Both the position numbers and the translations under genes were made by a program. This document shows positions 18,588 to 27,482 of a stretch of 64,000 nt of DNA, in pieces; position 1 is the stretch's first letter; every line of letters begins with the position of its first letter. The notes beneath the pieces were generated by a model. It saw nothing but the letters and a program-made list of their open reading frames with translations. It had not been told where the DNA came from and made no database searches. The stretch is from Saprospiraceae bacterium UBA1994 (lineage in GTDB: Bacteria; Bacteroidota; Bacteroidia; Chitinophagales; Saprospiraceae). Location: NCBI GenBank assembly GCA_002335865.1, contig DDCY01000002.1, forward strand, positions 49,309 to 113,308, written 5' to 3'.

Positions 18588-20693
18588 ATGTTAAGATACA
18601 TCGCAATTCTTACTCTTGTAGTTACATTCTATTCGTGTAAATCATCACAGAGCAACAACTCTCAAGATGATCACGAGTATACTAATAACCTCGTCAATGA
18701 GAGCAGCCCTTACTTATTACAACATGCTCACAATCCTGTTGATTGGCATCCATGGAATGAGGAGACATTAGCGAAAGCCAAAGCAGAGGATAAGATGATG
18801 ATCATCAGTATTGGTTATGCCGCATGTCACTGGTGTCATGTGATGGAGCATGAGTCATTTGAAGATACTACTATAGCTCGTATTATGAACGAAAACTTTA
18901 TACCCGTTAAGGTGGATAGAGAAGAGCGTCCAGATGTAGATGATGTGTATATGACAGCTTGTCAACTAATCACTGGTCGAGGTGGATGGCCGCTAAATGC
19001 CTTTGCCATGCCTGATGGACGTCCTGTTTGGGCAGGTACATACTTCCCTAAAGATCAGTGGACTGATATACTTAATCAGTTTACAAAAATATATAAAGAT
19101 GACAAGGCCAAGTTAGAAGATTCAGCACAGAAAATCACTCAGGGGATAGCTTCTAGAGATGCAATACAAATCAATACTGGAGAACAGAATTATGATTTAC
19201 AGGCTTACTCAAAAAGCACTAATAATCTAATCGACAAAATAGATTGGGATAAAGGTGGTCGAAAAGGTGCTCCAAAATTCCCTATGCCTAACAACTTTGA
19301 TCTACTACTTAAATATCATGCAATGACAGGCGACAAAAGAGCCTTGGAAGGAACTGCCCTTACACTTGATGAAATGGCTTCTGGAGGTATATATGATCAA
19401 TTGGGTGGAGGATTTTCACGATATTCTGTAGATGAGGAATGGCTAGCCCCACACTTTGAAAAGATGCTATACGATAATGGTCAGTTGATCAACTTATATT
19501 CAAATACTTACAAAGTGACTAAAAATCCAGAGTATAAGAGAATCGTAGAAGAGACTGTTGCATTTGCCGAAAGAGAGTTACTTGATGACGCTGGAGCATA
19601 CTACTCATCTCTCGATGCAGATAGTGAAGGCGAAGAGGGAAAATTCTATGTTTGGAGCCAAACTGAAGTTGATAGTTTAATCACTGACCCCAATCACGCT
19701 AAAATATTTAGTGAATACTATACGATCAAGTCCGGAGGTAACTGGGAGAGTACAAACATACTCTATGTAACTGATGACGCTGAAAAGATACTCTATAACA
19801 ATAAGATCAATCACGCACAGCTAGATGAAATACTTCAGCGCTACCACCCCATCTTGATGGCTCATAGAGATACTCGTGTCAGACCGGGTACGGATGACAA
19901 AGTATTGACTAGTTGGAATGGACTCATGATAGACGGACTCGTAGAAGCGTATAAAGCTTTCGGTGATCAATCCTATTTAGATAAAGCAAAGAGAGCGATG
20001 AAATTTATCCAGGATAAACAGGTCAAAAAAGATGGTAGTCTTTATCGCAATTATAAAGATGGAAAATCTGCAATTAATGCATTTTTAGATGATTATGCTA
20101 CAATAATAAAAGCAGCTACTAATCTATATCAGGTCACTCTAGATGAATCATATTTACAGTTCGCAAGACAACTTACTGAATATACAACGCAACATTTTGT
20201 GGATCCCGAGAATCAAATGTTTCACTATACTTCTAATCAAGATGCAGACTTAGTCGCTCGTAAGAAAGAACTAGCAGACAATGTAATCCCAGGATCTAAC
20301 TCTATGATGGCTCGTAACTTATACGCCATAGGATTATACTTTGACAATAAAGAGTATAAAGCACAAGCTAAGCAGATGCTCAATAACATGCTACCTCAGA
20401 TAGAAGCAACAAAATCTACTGACTACTACTCTAACTGGCTACAGCTTCATGGAGACCTTATCAATCCTACTTACGAAGTAGCAATTGTAGGACCTGATGC
20501 AGTTGCAAAAGCGAAAGAACTCAACACTAGTTATTTATCTAATGCCATTATATTGGGAGGAACTGATGAAGGAACTCTTGCCCTTCTCAAAGACAAACTA
20601 CAAGATGGAGAAACAATGATCTACGTATGTCAAAACAAGGTTTGTAAATTCCCTGTGACGGAGGTAAGTAAAGCATTGGAGTTGATGAAGTAA
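18588..20693 (+). CDS. Thioredoxin-domain lipoprotein of the YyaL/SSP411 (DUF255) family
   Basis: The 701-residue protein has a lipobox signal (TFYSCKSSQ). The thioredoxin-like DUF255 domain begins at about residue 35 with LVNESSPYLLQHAHNPVDW and has the family CHWCHVMEHESFED redox motif (CxxC at about residues 83-86), followed by VDREERPDVD and GGWPLN. The rest is an (alpha/alpha)6-barrel-like region (KFPMPNNFDLLL, GGIYDQLGGGFSRYSVDEEW, SLDADSEGEEGKFYVW) as in YyaL and SPATA20. Biochemical function in bacteria is unclear; membrane anchoring outside the cytosol is predicted. Single-gene unit. Confidence 0.93.
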   Translation: MLRYIAILTLVVTFYSCKSSQSNNSQDDHEYTNNLVNESSPYLLQHAHNPVDWHPWNEETLAKAKAEDKMMIISIGYAACHWCHVMEHESFEDTTIARIMNENFIPVKVDREERPDVDDVYMTACQLITGRGGWPLNAFAMPDGRPVWAGTYFPKDQWTDILNQFTKIYKDDKAKLEDSAQKITQGIASRDAIQINTGEQNYDLQAYSKSTNNLIDKIDWDKGGRKGAPKFPMPNNFDLLLKYHAMTGDKRALEGTALTLDEMASGGIYDQLGGGFSRYSVDEEWLAPHFEKMLYDNGQLINLYSNTYKVTKNPEYKRIVEETVAFAERELLDDAGAYYSSLDADSEGEEGKFYVWSQTEVDSLITDPNHAKIFSEYYTIKSGGNWESTNILYVTDDAEKILYNNKINHAQLDEILQRYHPILMAHRDTRVRPGTDDKVLTSWNGLMIDGLVEAYKAFGDQSYLDKAKRAMKFIQDKQVKKDGSLYRNYKDGKSAINAFLDDYATIIKAATNLYQVTLDESYLQFARQLTEYTTQHFVDPENQMFHYTSNQDADLVARKKELADNVIPGSNSMMARNLYAIGLYFDNKEYKAQAKQMLNNMLPQIEATKSTDYYSNWLQLHGDLINPTYEVAIVGPDAVAKAKELNTSYLSNAIILGGTDEGTLALLKDKLQDGETMIYVCQNKVCKFPVTEVSKALELMK

Positions 20694-20793
20694 ATTTTAA
20701 TAATCCTAGTGATAAACCATGATTCTTACTAAAATTTAAATTTAGCACTACCCGAGAAAAAAGGTTCTAAGTCTCTTGTCGATACTTATCCTG

Positions 20794-21130
20794 TTATTCT
20801 TTAACATAATCAGATGATATCATATTAAAGATGAACCTTACTAGTACAGCAATAATGGCTGCCACCATAGCATATAAAGCTGAAATAGGAATAAATAAAC
20901 TCCTACACAGAATTGACTAGTGATACTTGTTTTATTTTCAATGACACAATATTATCGGGCACGTTCTCTTTAAAATCAGTAAGATCATATCATGAGGAAT
21001 TCGCATTAAAATTACCCTTGAGTAAGTAATAATGAGAATCGCTAACAAACCTTTCTGCTAATTCATTTTGCGAAGTATTTGCAATTATATTAGTCAAAAA
21101 GAATGAATTTAATATTGAAGTCAAACTCAC
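20794..21130 (-). pseudogene. Decayed gene with in-frame stop and frameshift, membrane protein end
   Basis: On the minus strand, a GTG at 21130 opens a frame (VSLTSILNSFFLTN and on) that is interrupted by a TGA at 20990-20992, continues in the same frame as YDLTDFKENVPDNIVSLKIK, then shifts frame near 20915 into SLFIPISALYAMVAAIIAVL and VRFIFNMISSDYVKE before a stop at 20794. The last part is a clear membrane helix with a charged end. I do not recognise the family. No transposon ends were seen. The rest of the 20694-21327 gap has nothing clear. Confidence 0.4.
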
Positions 21131-21327
21131 CTCATTTACTTGTTTAAATAATCCATTCCTATATAATTAAGATTGATAGCCTTATAACCTGCTTTGCAAG
21201 TAACTTTATGAAAGTGGTAAAGAGAGGCTAGAATCCTTCTTATCAGCGTAATGATCACCATCGTGTATAGATTGAGATTTTGCAGAATACTAGGAAAAGA
21301 ATCTCTAGCTACTTGTAGCCAAGTAAA

Positions 21328-21561
21328 TTATTGCTTTCCCTTTTTATTATCCTTCCACCAACTATATCCTGCAAATAGAAGTATAGCCGGCACCCATATT
21401 TTTGCTTCCATTTTTAGTTGCTCTGGCCTGAATTGTTCTGTTACGCTTGAAGTAAACACTTTAAATACTTTCAATAAAGTCCAACCTCCTAAAGCTGTTA
21501 TAAGTCCACTGATAAGGTGTAAATAAACAGACACTTGTTTTTTAGTATCATTCATGATCAT
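21328..21561 (-). CDS. Small two-helix membrane protein, unknown
   Basis: The 77-residue protein has two hydrophobic helices (VYLHLISGLITALGGWTLLK at about residues 12-31 and IWVPAILLFAGYSWW at about 54-68) and a charged C-terminal tail (KDNKKGKQ). The start may be at 21561 or at a second ATG at 21555; both overlap the end of the upstream small gene. Its position as third gene after lpxD, with overlapping ends, suggests co-translation. No known domain was recognised. It is the last gene in the unit. Confidence 0.65.
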   Translation of the reverse strand: MIMNDTKKQVSVYLHLISGLITALGGWTLLKVFKVFTSSVTEQFRPEQLKMEAKIWVPAILLFAGYSWWKDNKKGKQ

Positions 21562-21847
21562 GATGATTTTCTGGAGTAAATTTTCCCCTATATTTTGCGT
21601 AAAGATAATTATTTACAATCCAAATTATAAGTGCACAACTTATTCCCGACATAAAGCACATGGGTAATTCCCACCATAAATTAGAATAGTTAAAAGGATA
21701 TTTATTGTTGAAATACCAATGGAGTATTCTAAAAAATGGAAACATAATTAAGGTCCAAGCTAAGGCAGTTGATATTAGATATCTTTTGAAACCGCCTTCT
21801 TTATTTTTTTTCCACCTTTCTATAAATTTTTCATGCTTCATCCGCAC
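21548..21847 (-). CDS. Small membrane protein overlapping lpxD, unknown
   Basis: The 99-residue protein has two hydrophobic helices (RYLISTALAWTLIMFPFFRIL at about residues 22-42 and LPMCFMSGISCALIIWIVNN at about 61-80), a basic N-terminus (MRMKHEKFIERWKKNKEGGF) and a His-rich end (PENHHDHE). It starts inside the last codons of lpxD and its 3' end overlaps the next small gene by up to 14 bases, so the three genes are probably translated together. I recognise no family. A link to envelope lipids is suggested only by the operon. Confidence 0.7.
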   Translation of the reverse strand: MRMKHEKFIERWKKNKEGGFKRYLISTALAWTLIMFPFFRILHWYFNNKYPFNYSNLWWELPMCFMSGISCALIIWIVNNYLYAKYRGKFTPENHHDHE

Positions 21848-22886
21848 CGAGAGATTTCTTTAACGCTGCTATTTCTTTTTCTAGAGATTTGATTTTTTGT
21901 GCCATATCCGGTAGATTACGGAAGTGAGCATAAGATCTTAGATAGTTGCGGTAATCAATTGCAGGCGTACCAAACCATCTTGAGTTTTCCTCCTTGATAT
22001 TACCACCGACACCACTTTTTCCCTGAATCATAGCCCCATCGGCAATGGTTAAGTGTCCAGATATAGCTACTTGCCCTCCTACTACAACATGTTTTCCTAC
22101 TTTAGAACTTCCAGCAATACCTGCTTGGCCTGCGATGACGGTATGTCCACCTATTTCTACATTATGTGCTACCTGTATTAGATTATCTAGCTTGACACCT
22201 TCATGTATGATTGTGGATCCCATCGTAGCTCTATCTATTGCACAATTGGCTCCTATCTCTACATCATTTTTTATAATTACATTACCTATTTGAGGTATCT
22301 TATTATACTTACGTTCTTCATCTGAGCTAAAGCCAAATCCATCACTACCGATTACAGTATTAGACCATATTATACAATTAGACCCAATGAAACAACCATG
22401 CATTACCTTCACGCCTGCATACAAAATAGTATCTACACCAATTTCTGTTCCTTTTCCTATGTAGACCTGCGGGTAAATTACCGCTCCATTACCAATAATA
22501 ACGTCTGCTGCGATCACTACACCAGCCGCGATGCTTACATTATCGCCTAATCTAGCACTAGGATCTACAATAGCCTGATCCGACACTCCTGAAAAACCAT
22601 GTTCTACTTGACCAAATTGTTGTAATAGTACTCCTAATGATGTGTAAACATCTTTCACTTTGATAAGAGTTGTTGTCACCTCCTGCTCTGGCTCAAAATC
22701 TTCACTGACTAAAACCGCAGAAGCATCAGTAGTATAGACATGATTTGTATACTTGGGATTAGATAGAAAAGAAATATCACCTGCTATAGCTTCTTCTATC
22801 TTTCCTGGTCCGGTAATAATTGTAGCTGGATCTCCAACTACTTCACCACCTAGGATATTGGCAACGTCTTGTGCTGTAACTTGCAT
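21831..22886 (-). CDS. lpxD: UDP-3-O-acylglucosamine N-acyltransferase
   Basis: LpxD adds the N-linked hydroxyacyl chain to UDP-3-O-acylglucosamine, the third step of lipid A synthesis. I choose the ATG at 22886 (MQVTAQDVANILGGEVVGDP, the normal LpxD start); 13 codons upstream to 22925 are open but do not resemble the family. The N-terminal domain (residues 1-100) contains ISFLSNPKYTNHVYTT, and the left-handed beta-helix has hexapeptide repeats (ARLGDNVSIAAGVVIAADV, VEIGANCAIDRATMGSTIIH). The catalytic His is in LIQVAHNVEIGGHTVIAGQ. A C-terminal coiled coil (KIKSLEKEIAALKKSLG) ends the protein. Confidence 0.95.
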   Translation of the reverse strand: MQVTAQDVANILGGEVVGDPATIITGPGKIEEAIAGDISFLSNPKYTNHVYTTDASAVLVSEDFEPEQEVTTTLIKVKDVYTSLGVLLQQFGQVEHGFSGVSDQAIVDPSARLGDNVSIAAGVVIAADVIIGNGAVIYPQVYIGKGTEIGVDTILYAGVKVMHGCFIGSNCIIWSNTVIGSDGFGFSSDEERKYNKIPQIGNVIIKNDVEIGANCAIDRATMGSTIIHEGVKLDNLIQVAHNVEIGGHTVIAGQAGIAGSSKVGKHVVVGGQVAISGHLTIADGAMIQGKSGVGGNIKEENSRWFGTPAIDYRNYLRSYAHFRNLPDMAQKIKSLEKEIAALKKSLGADEA

Positions 22887-23325
22887 TATATTGTATTTGC
22901 TGTTTGTTTTGCGATATACCAACAAAGGTATCTACTTCATAACGTAACTAAAGTAGAGATTGCTATTATAATTGAAGATATGTTATGTTTTGAGGCATTC
23001 TGTCTATTACTCTATTTCTCTAGCTATCTTAAAATGAGATGCTTATTAAATAATAATGATCCTACAAAAAATTGAGAGCTGAGTAAAGTAAGCAATCCAT
23101 GAAAAAACTAATTAGGCTTAATTAAGTTGGCAATTAAGTAACCTGTAATAGCGACACACTAATCGCTACCGATATTAATTTCGTGTTCCACATGCCTAAG
23201 ATAATAGATTTTACTAATTTGCTGTAATTATGATTAGCTACAATTTTGATTAGTTTTAAGAACTCATCCGAATCAGATGACAACAATATGGCAAATAGAT
23301 GTACGATATCAACATCATAAAACCT
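22887..23325. other. Divergent intergenic region between lpxD and hemC
   Basis: No supported gene in about 440 bases. AT-rich sequence with only short chance frames. It must hold the lpxD promoter and part of the hemC promoter. Confidence 0.5.
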
Positions 23326-23333
23326 TACATTTG
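23326..23333 (+). promoter_or_regulatory. Putative -7 promoter box of hemC
   Basis: TACATTTG fits the Bacteroidota -7 consensus TAnnTTTG and ends only six bases before the hemC ATG. If used, transcription would start at or next to the start codon, giving a leaderless or nearly leaderless mRNA. No clear -33 TTG element is seen about 20 bases upstream, so the call is tentative. Confidence 0.35.
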
Positions 23334-23339
23334 TAGCTT

Positions 23340-24254
23340 ATGGAAAATACAAAACCATTTATAAAAATTGGATCTCGAGGCAGTAAGCTCGCATTATGGC
23401 AAGCGCATTATCTTCAAGGCCTACTCAATAACAATGGGATAAATTCGGCAATAACAATCATCAAAACTCAGGGTGACAAAATACAGCATCTAGGATTCGA
23501 CAAGCTTGAAGGCAAGGGCTTTTTTACCAAAGAGCTTGAAGATGCCCTATCCGCAGGTGAGATAGATATGGCAGTACACTCCATGAAGGATATGCCAACT
23601 GATAGTCGAGCGGGCCTATGCCTTACTGCACTATCGTATAGAGATGATCCAGCAGATACACTGCTAGTTAAGAAAGAGAAAGTGGATATGACTGCTGATT
23701 TTCGTCTAGTAAAAGGCGCCATAGTAGGTAGCTCTTCAGCACGACGCAAATCACAGATGCTCTGTCTTAGACCAGATGTCAATATGAAAGATATTAGAGG
23801 TAATGTACCTACACGCGTAGAAAAACTTAGAAATGGCGATTATGACGCGATCTTACTGGCACAAGCTGGCTTAAATAGATTGGGACTAGAGTTGGACGAT
23901 CTAGAAGTAATAAGATTACACCCAAGAGAGTTTGTCCCAGCACCAGCTCAAGCGGTACTCGCTTATCAATGTAGAGTAGATAATATCAGAATACGTAAAT
24001 TGCTAAAGAAGATCCACAATCCTGATGTTGCCGAACTGACGAATGTAGAGCGAAAAGTTCTAAATATGATGGATGGTGGCTGTCACCTACCGCTAGGAGT
24101 ATACTGCCGTAAAGATGAAATGGGATTTTACCACGCGGAGGCATATTACTCTACTAATGAAGATGGTAATGGAAAGAAAGTAAGTCTTTCTCTAAGTACG
24201 ACTAACGGAATGGCTCAGAAAATATATAATAAACTGATGGCTGCAGAAGAATAA
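23340..24254 (+). CDS. hemC: Hydroxymethylbilane synthase (porphobilinogen deaminase)
   Basis: HemC joins four porphobilinogen units into hydroxymethylbilane in haem synthesis. The 304-residue protein has IGSRGSKLALWQA at the start, the substrate-binding VHSMKDMPT, VGSSSARRKSQML, DIRGNVPTRVEKLRNGDYDA and the dipyrromethane-cofactor cysteine Cys248 in MMDGGCHLPLG. Length is standard. It is the first gene of a three-gene unit with a pseudo-exonuclease and hemD. Confidence 0.96.
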   Translation: MENTKPFIKIGSRGSKLALWQAHYLQGLLNNNGINSAITIIKTQGDKIQHLGFDKLEGKGFFTKELEDALSAGEIDMAVHSMKDMPTDSRAGLCLTALSYRDDPADTLLVKKEKVDMTADFRLVKGAIVGSSSARRKSQMLCLRPDVNMKDIRGNVPTRVEKLRNGDYDAILLAQAGLNRLGLELDDLEVIRLHPREFVPAPAQAVLAYQCRVDNIRIRKLLKKIHNPDVAELTNVERKVLNMMDGGCHLPLGVYCRKDEMGFYHAEAYYSTNEDGNGKKVSLSLSTTNGMAQKIYNKLMAAEE

Positions 24255-24308
24255 TCATTGAACTAAATTACCTCTGAATCAATTAACAACGAAGAACAAA
24301 GCATACCG

Positions 24309-24908
24309 ATGAAGTACTTAATATTTGACTGCTCTCCGATAGATAAACCGAAAGATTATAAGGCTCCTTTCTCAGATACAAATGCTTGGCCAAGACTTAT
24401 ACATTTGAGTTGGATCGTATTAGATAAAGACTTCAAACCTAAAGAAGATTTTGATTGCATTATAAATCCAGAAGGATTTAAATTAATCAAGGCTATACAG
24501 AAAAGGCTCAAAATAGATGATGATGATATCGTAAAAAAAGGTGCAAAATTGGAGGATATTCTTACAAAATTTTCAGCTAGTGTTGAGAAAGTGGCGTATG
24601 TAATAGCTCATAATCTTAAAATGAATGAGAGTGTCGTCGCTGCTGAATACATTCGTTCAGGAATAGATAATCCAATGTTCCGCACAGAGCGCATCTGCCT
24701 AATGCAGGAGAGTACTTACTTCTGCAAAATACCAAACCGCAGAGGAAGCTATAAATGGCCATCACTGACTGAATTGCATGCTATATGTTTCCAACAAAGG
24801 TACTCTCCAGCCAATAATGCACGTGCAGATGTTATTGCTACTGCAAGATGTTTTATCAAGCTGATGAAAACTGGACAACTCGAAGATCTTTTCGATGAAG
24901 AAGAATAA
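24309..24908 (+). CDS. Exonuclease-fold (DEDDh) protein with lost catalytic residues
   Basis: The 199-residue protein aligns by eye with the DnaQ-like 3'-5' exonuclease domains attached to or related to Bacteroidota DNA polymerase III (landmarks: KYLIFD, KAPFSDTNAWPR, PSLTELH, ADVIATARCF). The DEDDh active site is broken. Asp7 is kept, but the expected Glu two residues on is Ser9, the second Asp (after AHNLKM) is Asn106, and the His of the final motif is Asn169; only Asp174 remains. It is therefore probably not a nuclease. It lies 54 bases after hemC and overlaps hemD by 14 bases, so it is co-translated with haem synthesis. Role unknown; a structural or nucleic-acid-binding role is speculation. 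Confidence 0.8.
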   Translation: MKYLIFDCSPIDKPKDYKAPFSDTNAWPRLIHLSWIVLDKDFKPKEDFDCIINPEGFKLIKAIQKRLKIDDDDIVKKGAKLEDILTKFSASVEKVAYVIAHNLKMNESVVAAEYIRSGIDNPMFRTERICLMQESTYFCKIPNRRGSYKWPSLTELHAICFQQRYSPANNARADVIATARCFIKLMKTGQLEDLFDEEE

Positions 24909-25575
24909 GAAGAACATCCTTATTACAAGGACAATTAACAAAGAGAGTCCTTTTTGGCAACTATCTAATGATGGGCACAAAGTTATTGCCCAATCGTTTG
25001 TGGATATCATACCAAAAACAATACATAAAATTCCTATAGCAAGTGTTTATTTTTATTATAGTAAGAATGCTGCGAAGTATTTTTTAAGCGCAGCCAATGT
25101 ACTTCAATACGACCTATCAAAGTCTGAGCATGCAGCTATGGGCAGCGGTACTGCACAAATGCTAGAATCATTAGGAATAAAAACAAATTTTGTTGGCGTT
25201 GATAAGCCTAAAAGTATTGCTCAGTCTTTAATAAATAAATACGCCGATACTTCCATTTGTTTTGTACGTGCAGATCAATCTACTCAATCGATACAAAAAT
25301 TTTGGAAGAATGAATATTCTGAAGTGATTGCTTATAGCGTCAATCCGAGATCCATTAAAATCCAAGAAGAGATACACACTATCATCGCTACTAGTCCAAT
25401 GAATCTTATTTCCGCTTTAAAATGCTGTAATGTCAAAAATATAAAGCGTATTGTTTGCATCGGCCCTACCACCTACAATGCTGCAGCGAATATTTCTGAT
25501 GTAGATATTATTATGGCCGATAAAGCTAATGAAGAATCAATGCTTGAGGCATATATCAAAACATCTAAAAGGTGA
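24895..25575 (+). CDS. hemD: Uroporphyrinogen-III synthase
   Basis: HemD closes hydroxymethylbilane into uroporphyrinogen III with inversion of ring D. The family is poorly conserved. This 226-residue protein matches in length, two-lobed alpha/beta pattern and landmarks (ILITRTINKESPFWQLS, VYFYYSKNAAKYFL, HAAMGSGTAQMLESLGIK, IIATSPMNLISAL, IVCIGPTTYNAA). The start ATG lies inside the end of the preceding pseudo-exonuclease gene. Position directly after hemC supports the call. Confidence 0.85.
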   Translation: MKKNKKNILITRTINKESPFWQLSNDGHKVIAQSFVDIIPKTIHKIPIASVYFYYSKNAAKYFLSAANVLQYDLSKSEHAAMGSGTAQMLESLGIKTNFVGVDKPKSIAQSLINKYADTSICFVRADQSTQSIQKFWKNEYSEVIAYSVNPRSIKIQEEIHTIIATSPMNLISALKCCNVKNIKRIVCIGPTTYNAAANISDVDIIMADKANEESMLEAYIKTSKR

Positions 25576-25681
25576 TTGTTCTTTAATTTCAATGACCAAC
25601 AAGACTATAGGAAGTTCAATATAAATCCAACAATATAGTAATCTACTTCGTTTAATATTAGACTATTAATACAATACAAAA

Positions 25682-27313
25682 ATGAAATATTACTCCATTA
25701 TAATCAATTCACTTCTCATATTAGTTAGCTTCTCTGTCCAAGCACAAGATGTTACTCTATTTGAAAGTGAAACATACGATGACAACATGGTGAATATAGC
25801 ACCCGTCAAAATTGATGGGGGCTATATCTCACTTATCGTTGAAAGCAAAGAGAGAAACTGGGAAGATCCTAAAATGAATCCATCATCAATTTTCAATAAA
25901 GATTTTAACTACACTTATATACCTGATGAGAATAATGTCTATCTAAGTAAAATGGATATGGATTTGAATATAATAGCTGAAACAAAACTTTTATTTGATG
26001 ATGCTCACGATCTAAACATGTATGGAATGTATAATTATGATGGTCAAACTACATTATATTACTCGCAGAGAAAAAATTTTAGTAATGAAGTTTACATATA
26101 TTCAATGAATATTGACACTAAGAATTTAAAGAAACAAAAGAGGCAAAATATTCATACTATTAGATCCCCCCATGGAATTCCCGCAACTCGATTAATCGTG
26201 TCTCCAGACAGCACCAAACTGGCCTTTATATCTCAAAGCTGGTTAGGCGATAACGCTGAAGTAAAATTGGATATCGCCTTATTTAACATTCAAGGCACAC
26301 CGATTTGGTCTGACCCAGTTTATCTCGACGCTACCTCTGAGAGAATAACAATTACGGATGCTGTGGTTGACAATACTGGCAATATCTACTTGAGCTACAA
26401 ATTATTTGATAAGTATCGTAACCAACGAAGTAAGAAGAACAAAAAAGGTGAAAAGATTCCAGCTTACGATACAAGAATTATCACTTTTGGGTTAGATGAA
26501 ACAGAAGCTTATGTAACTATAAATGATCAAGATAAGTTTGTAAGAAAATGTGACCTAGTTTACAATGCTACCAAAGGGAAAGTGCAGGCTGTAGGAACAT
26601 ATAGTATTAAAGATGGCGGAAACTTATCAGGAGTTTTTTTTACAGACATAGATCCTACCTCAATGAAGGCAAAAGAAAGTAAATTTTATAAATTCGATAA
26701 AAAATTAATTTCTCTTATTAAAAAAGATGGTTTTGGGCAAACAAAAGACAAAGATCCAGGAATAGAAATACGAACTGTAGAAACAAATATCCATATCAAA
26801 AAAAATGGCGACATTGTCTATATAATTCAACCATACAAATACGAAGAACGTTATATAAATAACGGCTTCAGGAATTCAGCAAACAATGTAGAGTCAGGAC
26901 ACAATATTTTTTCCATTATATTGGCACAGATCACTGATAGTAATGTTCTATATACTAGAATCCCTAGAAGGTCAAACTATCTTTCACAATTTGGTGAACT
27001 CATAGCAAAAACTTTAATTCGTAATGACCAGATATATCTACTTTATACAGATTACTACAAAAACTTAGAACGGAGAGATGATGAAAAGCCAAAAACTATG
27101 AGAAACCCTTCTCACTCAAGTCTCGTATTGGCCAATGTAAATAGTGAAGGTAATTACTATCGCAGCTTTTTAAAAAATAGAGCTAAGGAAGAAAATTTTA
27201 GTTTGTCCATGTCAGACTTTCAAGCGATCAATAGATCAGAGTATATGTTTACTTCATACATAGGAGGACTATTTTCGAACAAAAGAAATATCGGCACAGT
27301 ATCTTTTAATTAA
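25682..27313 (+). CDS. Secreted propeller-like protein, unknown function
   Basis: The 543-residue protein has a signal peptide (IIINSLLILVSFSVQAQ) and a mature part with repeating short strands and motifs such as IVSPDSTKLAFISQSW, TDAVVDNTGNIYLSY and IKKNGDIVYIIQPYKYE, typical of WD40-like or TolB-like beta-propellers in Bacteroidota. I cannot assign a family. There is no lipobox and no T9SS sorting domain at the C-terminus (which ends FSNKRNIGTVSFN). It starts 106 bases after hemD and could be in the same transcript, but no functional link is evident. Confidence 0.6.
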   Translation: MKYYSIIINSLLILVSFSVQAQDVTLFESETYDDNMVNIAPVKIDGGYISLIVESKERNWEDPKMNPSSIFNKDFNYTYIPDENNVYLSKMDMDLNIIAETKLLFDDAHDLNMYGMYNYDGQTTLYYSQRKNFSNEVYIYSMNIDTKNLKKQKRQNIHTIRSPHGIPATRLIVSPDSTKLAFISQSWLGDNAEVKLDIALFNIQGTPIWSDPVYLDATSERITITDAVVDNTGNIYLSYKLFDKYRNQRSKKNKKGEKIPAYDTRIITFGLDETEAYVTINDQDKFVRKCDLVYNATKGKVQAVGTYSIKDGGNLSGVFFTDIDPTSMKAKESKFYKFDKKLISLIKKDGFGQTKDKDPGIEIRTVETNIHIKKNGDIVYIIQPYKYEERYINNGFRNSANNVESGHNIFSIILAQITDSNVLYTRIPRRSNYLSQFGELIAKTLIRNDQIYLLYTDYYKNLERRDDEKPKTMRNPSHSSLVLANVNSEGNYYRSFLKNRAKEENFSLSMSDFQAINRSEYMFTSYIGGLFSNKRNIGTVSFN

Positions 27314-27482
27314 TATTTTAAGTTGTTATTGTAAGGATCAAAATAATTTAATCAAGACAGTAATAATAGCAAAAATTACTTTTCTAAGATATAGAATTAT
27401 TCAAATAAATTTTGGCGATGAAAAGATTATCACAGATACATTTATAAACCCTAATCCCATAGCAGTAGATGAAAATAATACT

